Of a stretch of DNA of 64,000 nt, positions 16,301-22,877 are shown in pieces (the stretch's first letter is position 1; each line of letters opens with the position of its first letter). The position numbers were made by a program, and so were the translations under genes. The notes under the pieces were generated by a model. It saw only the letters and a program-made list of their open reading frames with translations, did no database searches and was not told where the DNA came from. The stretch is from a virus: positions 1-64,000 of the IMG/VR virus record IMGVR_UViG_3300046167_000825. One strand, 5' to 3'.

Positions 16301-18119
16301 TGTTCCTTTGTCTGACACGGGTCTAAACGAGGGTATCGTTGAGCAAATCAATACTCAAGTTGGTTCTTCCGTTGCTACTGTTGAAGGGTTTGGAATCCGT
16401 ATTTCTTCTCTGTCACAAGGCACAGAATCTTCTGTTATTGTTGGTCAAGGCTCATCGAACTCTATTCTCGGTCTGTTGGATAATCAATCTGCCGAGAGAG
16501 AACTGGTTTCTGTTGGTTGTCTTGCTTCGGCTCTTATTCAGACACCGATAACAGCACATTTCGCTGTTATCACAGACAGTGCTGGGACTGAGTACTTGTA
16601 TATGCAATCAAAGACTTTGGGTGTTTCCTCTAACATCTCTTATTCTGATGGAACATTGAGTCGCATCGGAACGGGTTTCACTGATTCAATCGGTGATGGT
16701 GGTGTTGGTGAAAGTGGTAAGAGTGGTTTTTATGTCACATCCAATATCTCTAATGGTTCTGGTTCGGTTGCTACTTCTTTGTTGAGTGGAACTGGAGTTG
16801 GGCAAGACGGTGTTGTTGGACAAACTTATCGTGACCTCGCAACGGGATTGACATTCACTGTCCTCCCACGGGCGACTGGCGTGAATTACCCCGCTGGTAC
16901 TTTGACTTTCAAAGCGAGCAAAATCGTTACAACTGATGCCAATCTTCCAGTTTCTACTGTGAAGGGTGTGTCTTTGATTGTAGCGAATACCGAAAGCCTT
17001 AACGCTGGGGATTCTGCTTCCGTTGAAACATTCCAACGAAGTGGTGAGCAACCAGAAGTTGGGGACACTTACTACTCGTCTTACAAGTACGCCAAGCAAG
17101 ACTTCACTCCTCGTTTATACACCAAGTTCAATGCAGTTGAGGCTGCCTTCGGTGAACTAGACCCAACAAATCCTCTGACTTTGGCTTGCTATCTAGCGAT
17201 GACCAACGGTTCTATCCTTGTAGGATTGAAACAAGTCAAGAAAGATGAGTTGGTGGTCAATGGTGAATATACACAAGCAAGTGTTGTCGCTTACCGTGAT
17301 GCCATTGATGAAATGGGTGGAACATTCGCTAGTGGAACAACACCAGACATCCTAGTTCCCCTTCGTGGAGATTCTTTGGAACTGTACCAGTACATGGCTC
17401 GTCATGCTAACATCCAATCTTCTATCCGATACAAGTCCGAGCGAACTGTAATCGCTGGGGTTGGTGCTGGAACGAAGCGTAAAGATGTCCAAGCGTGGGC
17501 AACAGCAATCAAGGAAACTCGTTTCCGTTTGTTGTACCCAGATATGGCTTACCTCACCATCACAGATGCTTTCGGGAAAGACCAACGACACCTAGTTGAT
17601 GGAACATTCGTTGCTGCTGCTTGGGCGGGGGCAGTTGTTGCACCCACAAAAGATGTAGCGACACCGTGGACTAACTCAAGAGTCTTCGGATTCGATTCTT
17701 TGGCTCGAACTAGCGATGCCGTTCAGAAGAACCAACTTGCTGTTGCTGGGATTACTGTCCTTGAAGACATCCCAAATGCTCTTAAAGTTCGTCACGGTCT
17801 CACCACTGACATGAGTAACATTGTAACCAAAACACCGACAGTCATTCAGATTGCCGATGAGGTACAACAACTCGCTCGCACTGCTCTCGATTCATTCGTG
17901 GGCGTGAAGTTCCTCCCAAGTATCACTTCTCAAATCGAAGGGAAGTTGGCTATGGTTCTGAAAGAACTTGTCCGTAAAGACATCATCGCTGGTTACACTG
18001 GTATCACTGCCAATGTCAATCCCGATGACCCAACAGTTGCAGAGGTGCAAGCGGCATACCAACCAGTATTCCCATTGTTATACCTCGTAGTGACATTCAA
18101 CCTAAGAGCAAGCCTTTGA
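13362..18119 (+). CDS. Giant contractile-tail sheath protein with inserted repeat domains
   Basis: 1585 residues, more than twice the usual 500-700 of contractile-tail sheaths. The N-terminus MAFPSSIYAPPSVYT and the C-terminal third are sheath-like: RFRLLYPDMAYLTITDAFG, then GTFVAAAWAGAVV, NALKVRHGLTTDM and a conserved FLPSITSQIEGKL block ending PLLYLVVTFNLRASL. The long middle contains repeated beta modules. The first type (VSVSLNG ... VTYFFN, near residues 114-160, 303-350 and 496-530) ends in a YYFN or YYN motif. The second type starts xLLLTVDG (near 193, 686 and 950) and two copies end in a GSxNSxLGL block (near 265 and 1030), with a related unit near 745. The fold of the second type recalls flagellin-IN-like insertions. 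The SD GCGAGGT precedes the ATG. The sheath polymerises around the tube and contracts during DNA delivery; the inserts probably decorate its outer surface. Confidence 0.93.
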   Translation: MAFPSSIYAPPSVYTKTNFDSPLSGALAGVKIPVLIGTGSEILSQPDLELVRGSSSSVDQQIVQEDMSGRIVASELASGEVVLGSYDGTTNQVQVRNFPIVTGDGSGTTTTKPSDVSVSLNGEPVVVLAIDGAKGLLTLSESPKMGDSLKVTYFFNRTDTLTTDEVSAQVSEDSALVYLAKAGNYKVFPSSSDTLLLTVDGVSLVITLVGDASNEITAASLVTQIKSGAGVTSLDATTYTNNEGNTSVALSADKEIVVGSGSANSSLGLSAGTSTGRNKTFYVFNGPIVDGSNGGVTTTDVADVTVKVDGVQVIPSSVDGFSRAVTLSVPPANGSTVTIQYYFNTWQDTFDYLAHTGITEVTLAGFSAGKGDFIQGVDFILKDDKILWGTGVIVETSVSSQGYSLFGENQITANLVDNKGYLEPCSAVVDTSVSPAKESKTEFRLPFVPTTGNGRGTPIGISLFQTVSNGRIDLPTNRPDLVKAYWGFSIQDALDRGEVSVLSVDHASASITLRDPVPTGAMVWATQYYNVIQDSEYSVVCETAGVSGVGTYSISDKSGSGLVIPQFVAKSAGLSTVTIEFPSGSELLSDVRYETPHNTKSFSGAVEEEITVTFSDKAATPAAHTFSSTGEFAFIDGQSDSIEITVDGVPASSALSAVAHQAHITGAELVYGDPSAQTMNVSAGLDDSLILTVDGLQVDVTLTSGATVAIGDLIDDINMAVDGQIPRLTGASKFVSAYEITADNSDFTINVDATPHAISIDLGSYPTASALVTNIQSKIDAIPAIDSGAGTDVKVVAAVDSSGHIYFTFERVGNVEKAKLTSATQWLKQFGFDESELFIGNGLGGWFACATLDSMPTVGGDSYYDRIILRNRILPADKLGEAQASIQIDVTTAQDILGLSMAQYGEAHATTTVKPASLVGEIGLTGSQATGDGAYPQVTLYPSGSTNPQNNILLLTIDGTTHEVVFTQKDGTALTESGHDVPLSDTGLNEGIVEQINTQVGSSVATVEGFGIRISSLSQGTESSVIVGQGSSNSILGLLDNQSAERELVSVGCLASALIQTPITAHFAVITDSAGTEYLYMQSKTLGVSSNISYSDGTLSRIGTGFTDSIGDGGVGESGKSGFYVTSNISNGSGSVATSLLSGTGVGQDGVVGQTYRDLATGLTFTVLPRATGVNYPAGTLTFKASKIVTTDANLPVSTVKGVSLIVANTESLNAGDSASVETFQRSGEQPEVGDTYYSSYKYAKQDFTPRLYTKFNAVEAAFGELDPTNPLTLACYLAMTNGSILVGLKQVKKDELVVNGEYTQASVVAYRDAIDEMGGTFASGTTPDILVPLRGDSLELYQYMARHANIQSSIRYKSERTVIAGVGAGTKRKDVQAWATAIKETRFRLLYPDMAYLTITDAFGKDQRHLVDGTFVAAAWAGAVVAPTKDVATPWTNSRVFGFDSLARTSDAVQKNQLAVAGITVLEDIPNALKVRHGLTTDMSNIVTKTPTVIQIADEVQQLARTALDSFVGVKFLPSITSQIEGKLAMVLKELVRKDIIAGYTGITANVNPDDPTVAEVQAAYQPVFPLLYLVVTFNLRASL

Positions 18120-18144
18120 CGCTCTGTCGATAAGGTAGGTTCTT

Positions 18145-18181
18145 CCTAACTTAAACCTTACTTTTCAAGGTTTAAGTTGGG
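18145..18181 (+). other. Long stable hairpin after the sheath gene
   Basis: AACTTAAACCTT and AAGGTTTAAGTT make a perfect 12-bp stem around a 7-base loop, extended by CC/GG with one G-U pair. No T-run follows. It may terminate or protect the abundant sheath transcript, or separate it from the endonuclease gene. Confidence 0.65.
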
Positions 18182-18206
18182 GGTTGGTATGCAAGTTCAA
18201 CTCAAA

Positions 18207-18216
18207 ATGGTATAAT
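18207..18216 (+). promoter_or_regulatory. Extended -10 promoter for the endonuclease gene
   Basis: A perfect TATAAT at 18211-18216 is preceded by TGG, giving a TGnTATAAT extended -10. No good -35 at 16-18 bases. It argues that translation starts at 18242, not at the ATG 18215 that overlaps it. Confidence 0.6.
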
Positions 18217-18241
18217 GCTCAAAACTTCGGTGGAGGGTGTT

Positions 18242-19756
18242 ATGCCATTTTTGTGTTCGGTTTGTGATTTTGAGGTGGTGAATAAGAGGGGTTTGGCGAG
18301 TCATTTCCGTCATAACAAGGATACTCACCCTCCTTACAAGGAATACCAAGTATCTCTTAAATGGTCTGGAAAGGTTGAGGGTGTTGATTTCATTAAGTGT
18401 TTGGAGTGTGGTTATCGTGGGAAGGCACTAGCCCCCCATCTCAAAGCACATGGTTTGACGGGTGCTGAATATCGAGCCAAGCACGGCAAGCATCTCCCTC
18501 TTCGTTGTGAGAAATCCTCTCAGATACGGATTGCTGCCATTAAGAAATCGAGGAGCAGTAAATGTTACGGGGGTAAGAAGTCCGTCCTCTGTGTGGATTG
18601 TGGCGTTTCCTACGAGGTGCATAAACTAGCGAGGGCGACTCGGTGTTCTTCTTGTAAGGAGCAAGCCCAGTGGGGAGGGAAGGTAGCGAACGAGGATTAT
18701 GTTGTTTGTTTGGATTGTGGTCATAAGGCAGAGAACTTGACGAGTCATTATATGAGTGTTCATCCCGATTATCGGGAGAGGCATCCAGATGCTTTAATTG
18801 TGGCATTGGGTTCAGTGATGAGGGACAAGGCTTATTTGCGAGGTCGAACATTGAGTGAGGAAACCAAGCAGAAGATGCGTGACAATGCTGGTCGTTGGAA
18901 CAAGGGGTTGACGAAAGAGGATCATCCGAGCATTATGGCAATCAGTGAGAAGTGTTTGGGTAGGGATTCTTGGAGTAGGGGCTTGACGATGGATCAAGAT
19001 GAGAGGCTTCAGCGAACTAGCGAATCTTTGTTGGCTTGGAATCGTGAGAATGACCGTGACTGGGAATCCTCCTTGAAGAAGAACTATCTCTTGTCGGATT
19101 TTGATCTTTATATGGAAAAGGATGGCAGTCTTGATCATGTGAGAGCGATGGAGGGTCTGGGTACGAGTTTCGTGACATTGAAAAAGTACGCCACCGAACT
19201 GGGATTGGTTTTTACCAATAAGTATGTGGAGGAGAGGTACGAACAACAGATAGTTCGCCTCCCAAAAAAGGCTTTCCAACCTTTTCTAACGAACACTGGT
19301 CGAGTGGATCACTATAAGGCAAAAGAGGTTTTGGTTGTTGGGTGGGAAACACTTCGGAGAGAAATGAAACGACACGGCTTGAAGATCAATCGAGTGTTGA
19401 TTAAGCAGTACCTCTGCCTAGATGCGGTATCAGAGGCATTGGGTGGCATACCTTATATGGAAGAATGGCAACACAAAGATTTCATCAACCCCGACACCAA
19501 TTATAGATATCGCTACGATGGTTATTTCAAGGAGATAGGTTTGGTGGTTGAGTTTCATGGTCACCAGCACTATGAGTATCCCAATGCGTTCCATAAGAGT
19601 GAGGAGCAGCACAAGGCGATGGTTGAGAGGGACAATCAGAAGCAAGCCTACATTGAGAACGCCCCTCATTTGGTGTATCTCTGTGTGCGAGCAGATGAGC
19701 CGTATGATGACATTGGGTATCTGAAGGGCAGATTATTTCAGATGGGTTTGGTGTGA
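18242..19756 (+). CDS. Free-standing homing-endonuclease-like protein (zinc fingers, NUMOD3, PD-(D/E)xK-like domain)
   Basis: 504 residues from ATG 18242, which has a GGAGG SD; an upstream in-frame ATG at 18215 overlaps the TATAAT box and is unlikely. The N-terminal 200 residues hold repeated C-x2-C...H-x(3-4)-H units, as in MPFLCSVCDF ... LASHFRH, FIKCLECG ... APHLKAHG and YVVCLDCG ... TSHYMSVH. Around 204-222 is a NUMOD3-like segment (SEETKQKMRDNAGRWNKG), a DNA-binding module of homing endonucleases. The C-terminal domain (about 420-500) has DGYFKEIGLVVEFHGHQHY and ERDNQKQ, resembling DUF559/Vsr-type or EDxHD endonuclease cores. The gene sits alone between sheath and tail genes with its own promoter, as mobile endonucleases do. 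Precise nuclease class is uncertain. Confidence 0.85.
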   Translation: MPFLCSVCDFEVVNKRGLASHFRHNKDTHPPYKEYQVSLKWSGKVEGVDFIKCLECGYRGKALAPHLKAHGLTGAEYRAKHGKHLPLRCEKSSQIRIAAIKKSRSSKCYGGKKSVLCVDCGVSYEVHKLARATRCSSCKEQAQWGGKVANEDYVVCLDCGHKAENLTSHYMSVHPDYRERHPDALIVALGSVMRDKAYLRGRTLSEETKQKMRDNAGRWNKGLTKEDHPSIMAISEKCLGRDSWSRGLTMDQDERLQRTSESLLAWNRENDRDWESSLKKNYLLSDFDLYMEKDGSLDHVRAMEGLGTSFVTLKKYATELGLVFTNKYVEERYEQQIVRLPKKAFQPFLTNTGRVDHYKAKEVLVVGWETLRREMKRHGLKINRVLIKQYLCLDAVSEALGGIPYMEEWQHKDFINPDTNYRYRYDGYFKEIGLVVEFHGHQHYEYPNAFHKSEEQHKAMVERDNQKQAYIENAPHLVYLCVRADEPYDDIGYLKGRLFQMGLV

Positions 19757-19785
19757 TTTCCTTTTTTGGGGAAGAACTCTGTATA

Positions 19786-19793
19786 TATAAATG
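19786..19793 (+). promoter_or_regulatory. TATAAA element before the 69-aa gene
   Basis: TATAAATG within GTATATATAAATG, 22 bases before the ATG at 19816. One of the possible late promoter elements. Confidence 0.35.
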
Positions 19794-19815
19794 AACATCT
19801 AACAAAGGAGTGTCT

Positions 19816-20025
19816 ATGTTCATTTTATTATCGGTCTGTTTCTTATTTCTCTTGTGGAGATATCGTCTTGTATCTCAGAAGTTGTCGCAAACCGAAGTGG
19901 CATTAAAAAAATCCAAGTTGCGTGTCCTAGATTACAAACAATCGCTTCATGAGGAACGCTTGTGGTCATTGGGTATTGGTTTGAACCGAAAACCCGATAC
20001 CTCTCCTATATCTACAGATAGGTGA
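19816..20025 (+). CDS. 69-aa single-pass membrane protein with coiled tail
   Basis: ATG at 19816 has an AAAGGAG SD; a GTG at 19810 overlaps the SD. Residues 1-15 form a hydrophobic helix (MFILLSVCFLFLLW), followed by a basic, Gln/Ser-rich helical segment and a polar C-terminus. This is the layout of small N-terminally anchored phage proteins such as spanin-like or tail-assembly membrane factors, but no diagnostic motif decides. A terminator follows. Confidence 0.65.
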   Translation: MFILLSVCFLFLLWRYRLVSQKLSQTEVALKKSKLRVLDYKQSLHEERLWSLGIGLNRKPDTSPISTDR

Positions 20026-20061
20026 CTACTTGTCATAATTTCTCCAGTGAATGAGTGTTTG

Positions 20062-20096
20062 CCGATCTTTTTCTTTTGAAAGGGGTCGGTTTTTTT
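20062..20096 (+). terminator. Rho-independent terminator
   Basis: CCGATCTTTTTC and GAAAGGGGTCGG pair over 12 positions (three G-U), with a TTTT loop and a 7-T tract. Confidence 0.85.
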
Positions 20097-20141
20097 ATGT
20101 GTTTCCGTGTAGTATTTTGAACCCCAATGATGGAGAACGAA

Positions 20142-21245
20142 ATGTACACAATAAACACAAGAAAACCCAATTTGCCAGAGGGTGAAGAAGATCAGTACCG
20201 TTACTGCTGGATTCAATTCAAACGGGCAGAAAGCATTAAGAGGGATTGGGATTTCTATTTTTATATGGGGGGTCAATTAACCCGCATGTCAAACAAACAG
20301 TATGGGAGGTCTGGTTGTAGGACGGCATTTCAAAATGAATATGTTCGTACCGCCCTTTATTATGAACATGTGTATCGTTGTCTGATGTTTCTGATGAAGG
20401 AAAAGGATTTTGATTTTGAAAAGGTTATTTTCTACACCGATGACAAAAAGATTTTTTTTGCTCTCAATGAGTATAACTTTAACTTTGATGTTTATGAGCA
20501 GTGTTCCTACGACAAAGGGAAACCTCTATGGGAACTCCAAAAGAAGAAATGTCATGTTATCTACAACCCCGAACCCAGTAAAGAATGGGAGAAGATCAAC
20601 TCTGTTGAGGATGTTCTTTCTTTGAACACTTTGAAAGCACCTCAGCCCAATTTCGCCACCCAAGCGTTTTCTATACCAAAATCTCCACCCAAAAGAGACC
20701 CTCAGATATCTCCTCTGTTGGTAGCAAAAGCCAAGTTGAACTTTTTCAAAAATAGGGGTCAGATCCGTATGAAGGAAGAAACAGCAGAACCCGAATACTG
20801 TTGGATATTATCGAGGACGGTGTCCCGATCGACTAGGACTTATTATCACCACAAAGGTGAAACCCACGAATGGGAGGAAAATAATGTTCATGACTCAAAA
20901 GCCAAAATAGAGCGAGATTTATTAGCACATTTAAGCCAGAGATTGGAATCCACAACCTTTGTGACCACCTACCCCCACACAGCACATACCGTGAATGGTG
21001 TGGTGAGGGTGAAGACGGGGGAGCAAGAACTTGTTTTCATTCGAGAAAACCTTTCTGAGAGGGGGAATAGCCTCGTGGCGTTATCGAATCTCAGTTCCTC
21101 TTTTGACAAGAAGGGTTATGCTCAAATGATTCGGGATATTGACCAAATGTCTGAAGTATCCCAACCCAATCTGAGTGTCTTCGCACACGAAGAAATTGAT
21201 TTAGATGAAGTCCGAGCCGAAATAAGAAGAGAAGAACGGCATTAA
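20142..21245 (+). CDS. Unknown protein with an internally duplicated YCWI domain
   Basis: 367 residues from ATG 20142, which has GGAG 6 bases upstream; two ATGs at 20127 and 20130 lie before that SD. The two halves share an opening: YRYCWIQFKRAESIKRD near residue 18 and PEYCWILSRTVSRSTRT near 215, each followed by a Tyr/Phe-rich and charged segment. Between them is a linker with KSPPKRDPQ. The C-terminus is acidic (EEIDLDEVRAEIRREER). No catalytic motif is recognised. It lies between the membrane gene and the histone-like genes and is followed by a promoter. Internal duplication is my reading from the two YCWI openings. Confidence 0.75.
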   Translation: MYTINTRKPNLPEGEEDQYRYCWIQFKRAESIKRDWDFYFYMGGQLTRMSNKQYGRSGCRTAFQNEYVRTALYYEHVYRCLMFLMKEKDFDFEKVIFYTDDKKIFFALNEYNFNFDVYEQCSYDKGKPLWELQKKKCHVIYNPEPSKEWEKINSVEDVLSLNTLKAPQPNFATQAFSIPKSPPKRDPQISPLLVAKAKLNFFKNRGQIRMKEETAEPEYCWILSRTVSRSTRTYYHHKGETHEWEENNVHDSKAKIERDLLAHLSQRLESTTFVTTYPHTAHTVNGVVRVKTGEQELVFIRENLSERGNSLVALSNLSSSFDKKGYAQMIRDIDQMSEVSQPNLSVFAHEEIDLDEVRAEIRREERH

Positions 21246-21249
21246 TTTC

Positions 21250-21279
21250 TTGCCAAGATCCTACAAATGTGGGTATGAT
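21250..21279 (+). promoter_or_regulatory. Sigma70-type promoter for the first histone-like gene
   Basis: TTGCCA at 21250-21255 (five of six consensus positions) and TATGAT at 21274-21279 have an 18-base spacer and a TGGG before the -10. Confidence 0.5.
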
Positions 21280-21337
21280 GCTCTGAGAGGCATTTCAACC
21301 TCACTTACACACACTAAAAACCAATGGAGAAACAACC

Positions 21338-21529
21338 ATGTCTGACAAGTCCGTAAAAGATAATGTTCAAGAACTACTGACAACCCTCACCTCTGCTCTC
21401 GAAGAAGCCGAAAAGTTTTCTGAGAAGGGAAATAAAGCGGCTGGAACTCGTGTCCGTAAAGCCCTCCTTGATGTGAGCAAGGGATGTAAAGATATCCGTC
21501 AGCAAGTCACCAATGAGAAGAACGCTTAA
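21338..21529 (+). CDS. Histone H1-like (Hc1-type) protein
   Basis: 63 residues with an acidic, helical N-terminus (LLTTLTSALEEAEKFS) and the signature KGNKAAGTRVRKALLDV at about 30-46, then CKDIRQQVTNEKNA. This combination is typical of Hc1-type histone H1-like proteins, which are small helical DNA-associated proteins in some bacteria and phages. SD TGGAGA lies upstream. A second shorter relative follows at 21600. It may compact the phage genome or act as a DNA-bound regulator. The match is to the pattern; DNA binding is not demonstrated. Confidence 0.8.
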   Translation: MSDKSVKDNVQELLTTLTSALEEAEKFSEKGNKAAGTRVRKALLDVSKGCKDIRQQVTNEKNA

Positions 21530-21554
21530 AATCCTTTTTGTATGATTGTTTTGA

Positions 21555-21583
21555 GGGTATGTTGTGATGACATACCCTTTTTT
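21555..21583 (+). terminator. Terminator between the two histone-like genes
   Basis: GGGTATGT and ACATACCC make a perfect 8-bp stem followed by six T. It lies between the stop of the first gene and the start of the second, and rules out a start near 21564. Confidence 0.85.
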
Positions 21584-21599
21584 AATGGAGAAGATTCTT

Positions 21600-21815
21600 A
21601 TGATGTGTGAAGCGACAATACTAGCCATGATTGACACTATGAAAGACATGGCAGAAGATGCTCGTAAGTTTGAGGACAAGCGATTGATGAATGAATCTGC
21701 TGGGACTCGTGTTCGTGTCAAGATAGAGCCTCTGAGGCAACAACTGAAGGAACTACGAAAGATGATGTTGGCTATCCGAAAGAATAGAGTTGAGAGTGGT
21801 GTCCGAACTAGGTGA
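21600..21815 (+). CDS. Second Hc1-like protein
   Basis: 71 residues from ATG 21600, with GGAG 9 bases upstream and past the terminator hairpin. The N-terminus is helical (MCEATILAMIDTMKDMAED), and residues about 33-55 read SAGTRVRVKIEPLRQQL, matching the KAAGTRVRKALLDV core of the previous gene. A more basic C-terminus follows (AIRKNRVESGVRTR). The two genes are tandem, diverged paralogues with a terminator between them; expression of this one therefore needs readthrough or its own promoter. Confidence 0.7.
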   Translation: MMCEATILAMIDTMKDMAEDARKFEDKRLMNESAGTRVRVKIEPLRQQLKELRKMMLAIRKNRVESGVRTR

Positions 21816-21853
21816 TTTTCAATAAATACTTTATATCTCTGTATCATTAAGGT

Positions 21854-21881
21854 GGGGAGTTTATTCTCCCCTCTATAAAAC
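21854..21881 (+). promoter_or_regulatory. Leader hairpin and TATAAA before the tube gene
   Basis: GGGGAG-TTTATT-CTCCCC at 21854-21871 is a perfect hairpin. It is followed by TATAAAAC at 21874-21881, and an AAAGAGG SD precedes the ATG at 21900. Confidence 0.4.
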
Positions 21882-21899
21882 AATCAAAGAGGTGTAATA

Positions 21900-22688
21900 A
21901 TGGCTAATCAAGATATGAACCCACAAAATGGCGTTCAAGGTTCTTCGTATTTGTACCAGTATGGCACAACCCCCAACACTCGTATCGTTATGAGTCAGAA
22001 GGTACGCCTTTTGACACCAGCATACGGTGGTGGCGATCAGTTGTACCAAATTGGTCTCGTATCAGATTTTTCTGGTGTTTCTCAAAGTAAATCACATGAG
22101 GTTGCTCGTGGTATTGGTTTCGGTGACCATATCGCAGAAATCGTCCCTGGTGTAACTTCCGAAGTGGGGATTTCGATAACTCGTGCGTTGATGTACTTGT
22201 CTAATATTTGGCAAGCGACTGGTTATGCTGGTGGAGTCGATGGTGCAGTTCGCTCATTGAAGCATCACAGATGGCCCTTCGATTTGGAATACCAATTGGT
22301 TTTCTCTACTTTGGCAGATGCAGACCTTTCGGGGTCATTCGCAACAGCAAATGACACTAGTACAAAAGCAAAGTCAAGCGAGCCTTTTCATGGTGGGCAT
22401 AAGAACTTGACCTACCCACAAGTTTCTGGTGGAGTTCAAGACACCACGCACAGTGTTTTAATCACAATGTACGAAGCGTGTTGGTGGACTTCTTGGGATC
22501 AAGCCAATATGACAGCAGACGGTGGGATGGTGACAGAGAGTGGTGATGCTCAAGTGACAGATGTTCACGATTATTCATCCACTTACGGTGAGTTCCTTGC
22601 TAGTGGTAATGACCCATCAATCGGTCAGAGAGCATCTATTCGTTATGGAACAACACCAAAAGGCGTTTCAGCACCAACACTTGGGTAA
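21900..22688 (+). CDS. Tail tube protein
   Basis: 262 residues, the size and position expected for a tail tube subunit, which stacks in hexameric rings inside the sheath. The sequence is beta-rich with few charged runs; it includes GSSYLYQYGTTPNT at the start, IGFGDHIAEIVPGVTSEVGISITRALMYLSNIW near 60-100 (split here into its strands and helix), and HRWPFDLEYQLVFST near 125. It lies before the two tail-assembly genes and the tape measure gene, the canonical order. No paralogue is visible. The remote nature of tube sequences means the call rests on gene order plus fold-like composition. Confidence 0.75.
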   Translation: MANQDMNPQNGVQGSSYLYQYGTTPNTRIVMSQKVRLLTPAYGGGDQLYQIGLVSDFSGVSQSKSHEVARGIGFGDHIAEIVPGVTSEVGISITRALMYLSNIWQATGYAGGVDGAVRSLKHHRWPFDLEYQLVFSTLADADLSGSFATANDTSTKAKSSEPFHGGHKNLTYPQVSGGVQDTTHSVLITMYEACWWTSWDQANMTADGGMVTESGDAQVTDVHDYSSTYGEFLASGNDPSIGQRASIRYGTTPKGVSAPTLG

Positions 22689-22713
22689 GATTAAGGGTAT
22701 ATTTTCACGGGTC

Positions 22714-22847
22714 ATCGACCTTGTACAATACTAGATATAGATATCAAGACATACAGATAAGCCAACACTTTCTTTGCCTCCCTTCGGGGATGGAAAACAC
22801 ACATTTTATACATACATATAAATATCTATTTTTTGTTCAAGGTTGAT
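22714..22847 (+). other. Long-range inverted pair in the gap after the tube gene
   Basis: ATCGACCTTG at 22714 can pair with CAAGGTTGAT at 22838 (one G-U), bracketing an A/T-rich interior. It may form an mRNA structure between the tube and tail-assembly genes. No reading frame of note is in this 189-base gap. Confidence 0.35.
22817..22824 (+). promoter_or_regulatory. Exact TATAAATA, T4 late promoter consensus
   Basis: TATAAATA stands 53 bases before the start of the 22878 gene. It matches the T4 late promoter core exactly; use of a T4-like late sigma is inference. Confidence 0.45.
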
Positions 22848-22877
22848 CCTCGTTTTATCACTAACGGAGATTAACAA

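Noticed and set aside
18215-18241. Endonuclease start at ATG 18215
   Set aside because: It overlaps the TATAAT box; ATG 18242 has a GGAGG SD.
21564-21599. Start of the second histone-like gene at ATG 21564
   Set aside because: It falls inside a perfect terminator hairpin; ATG 21600 has the SD.
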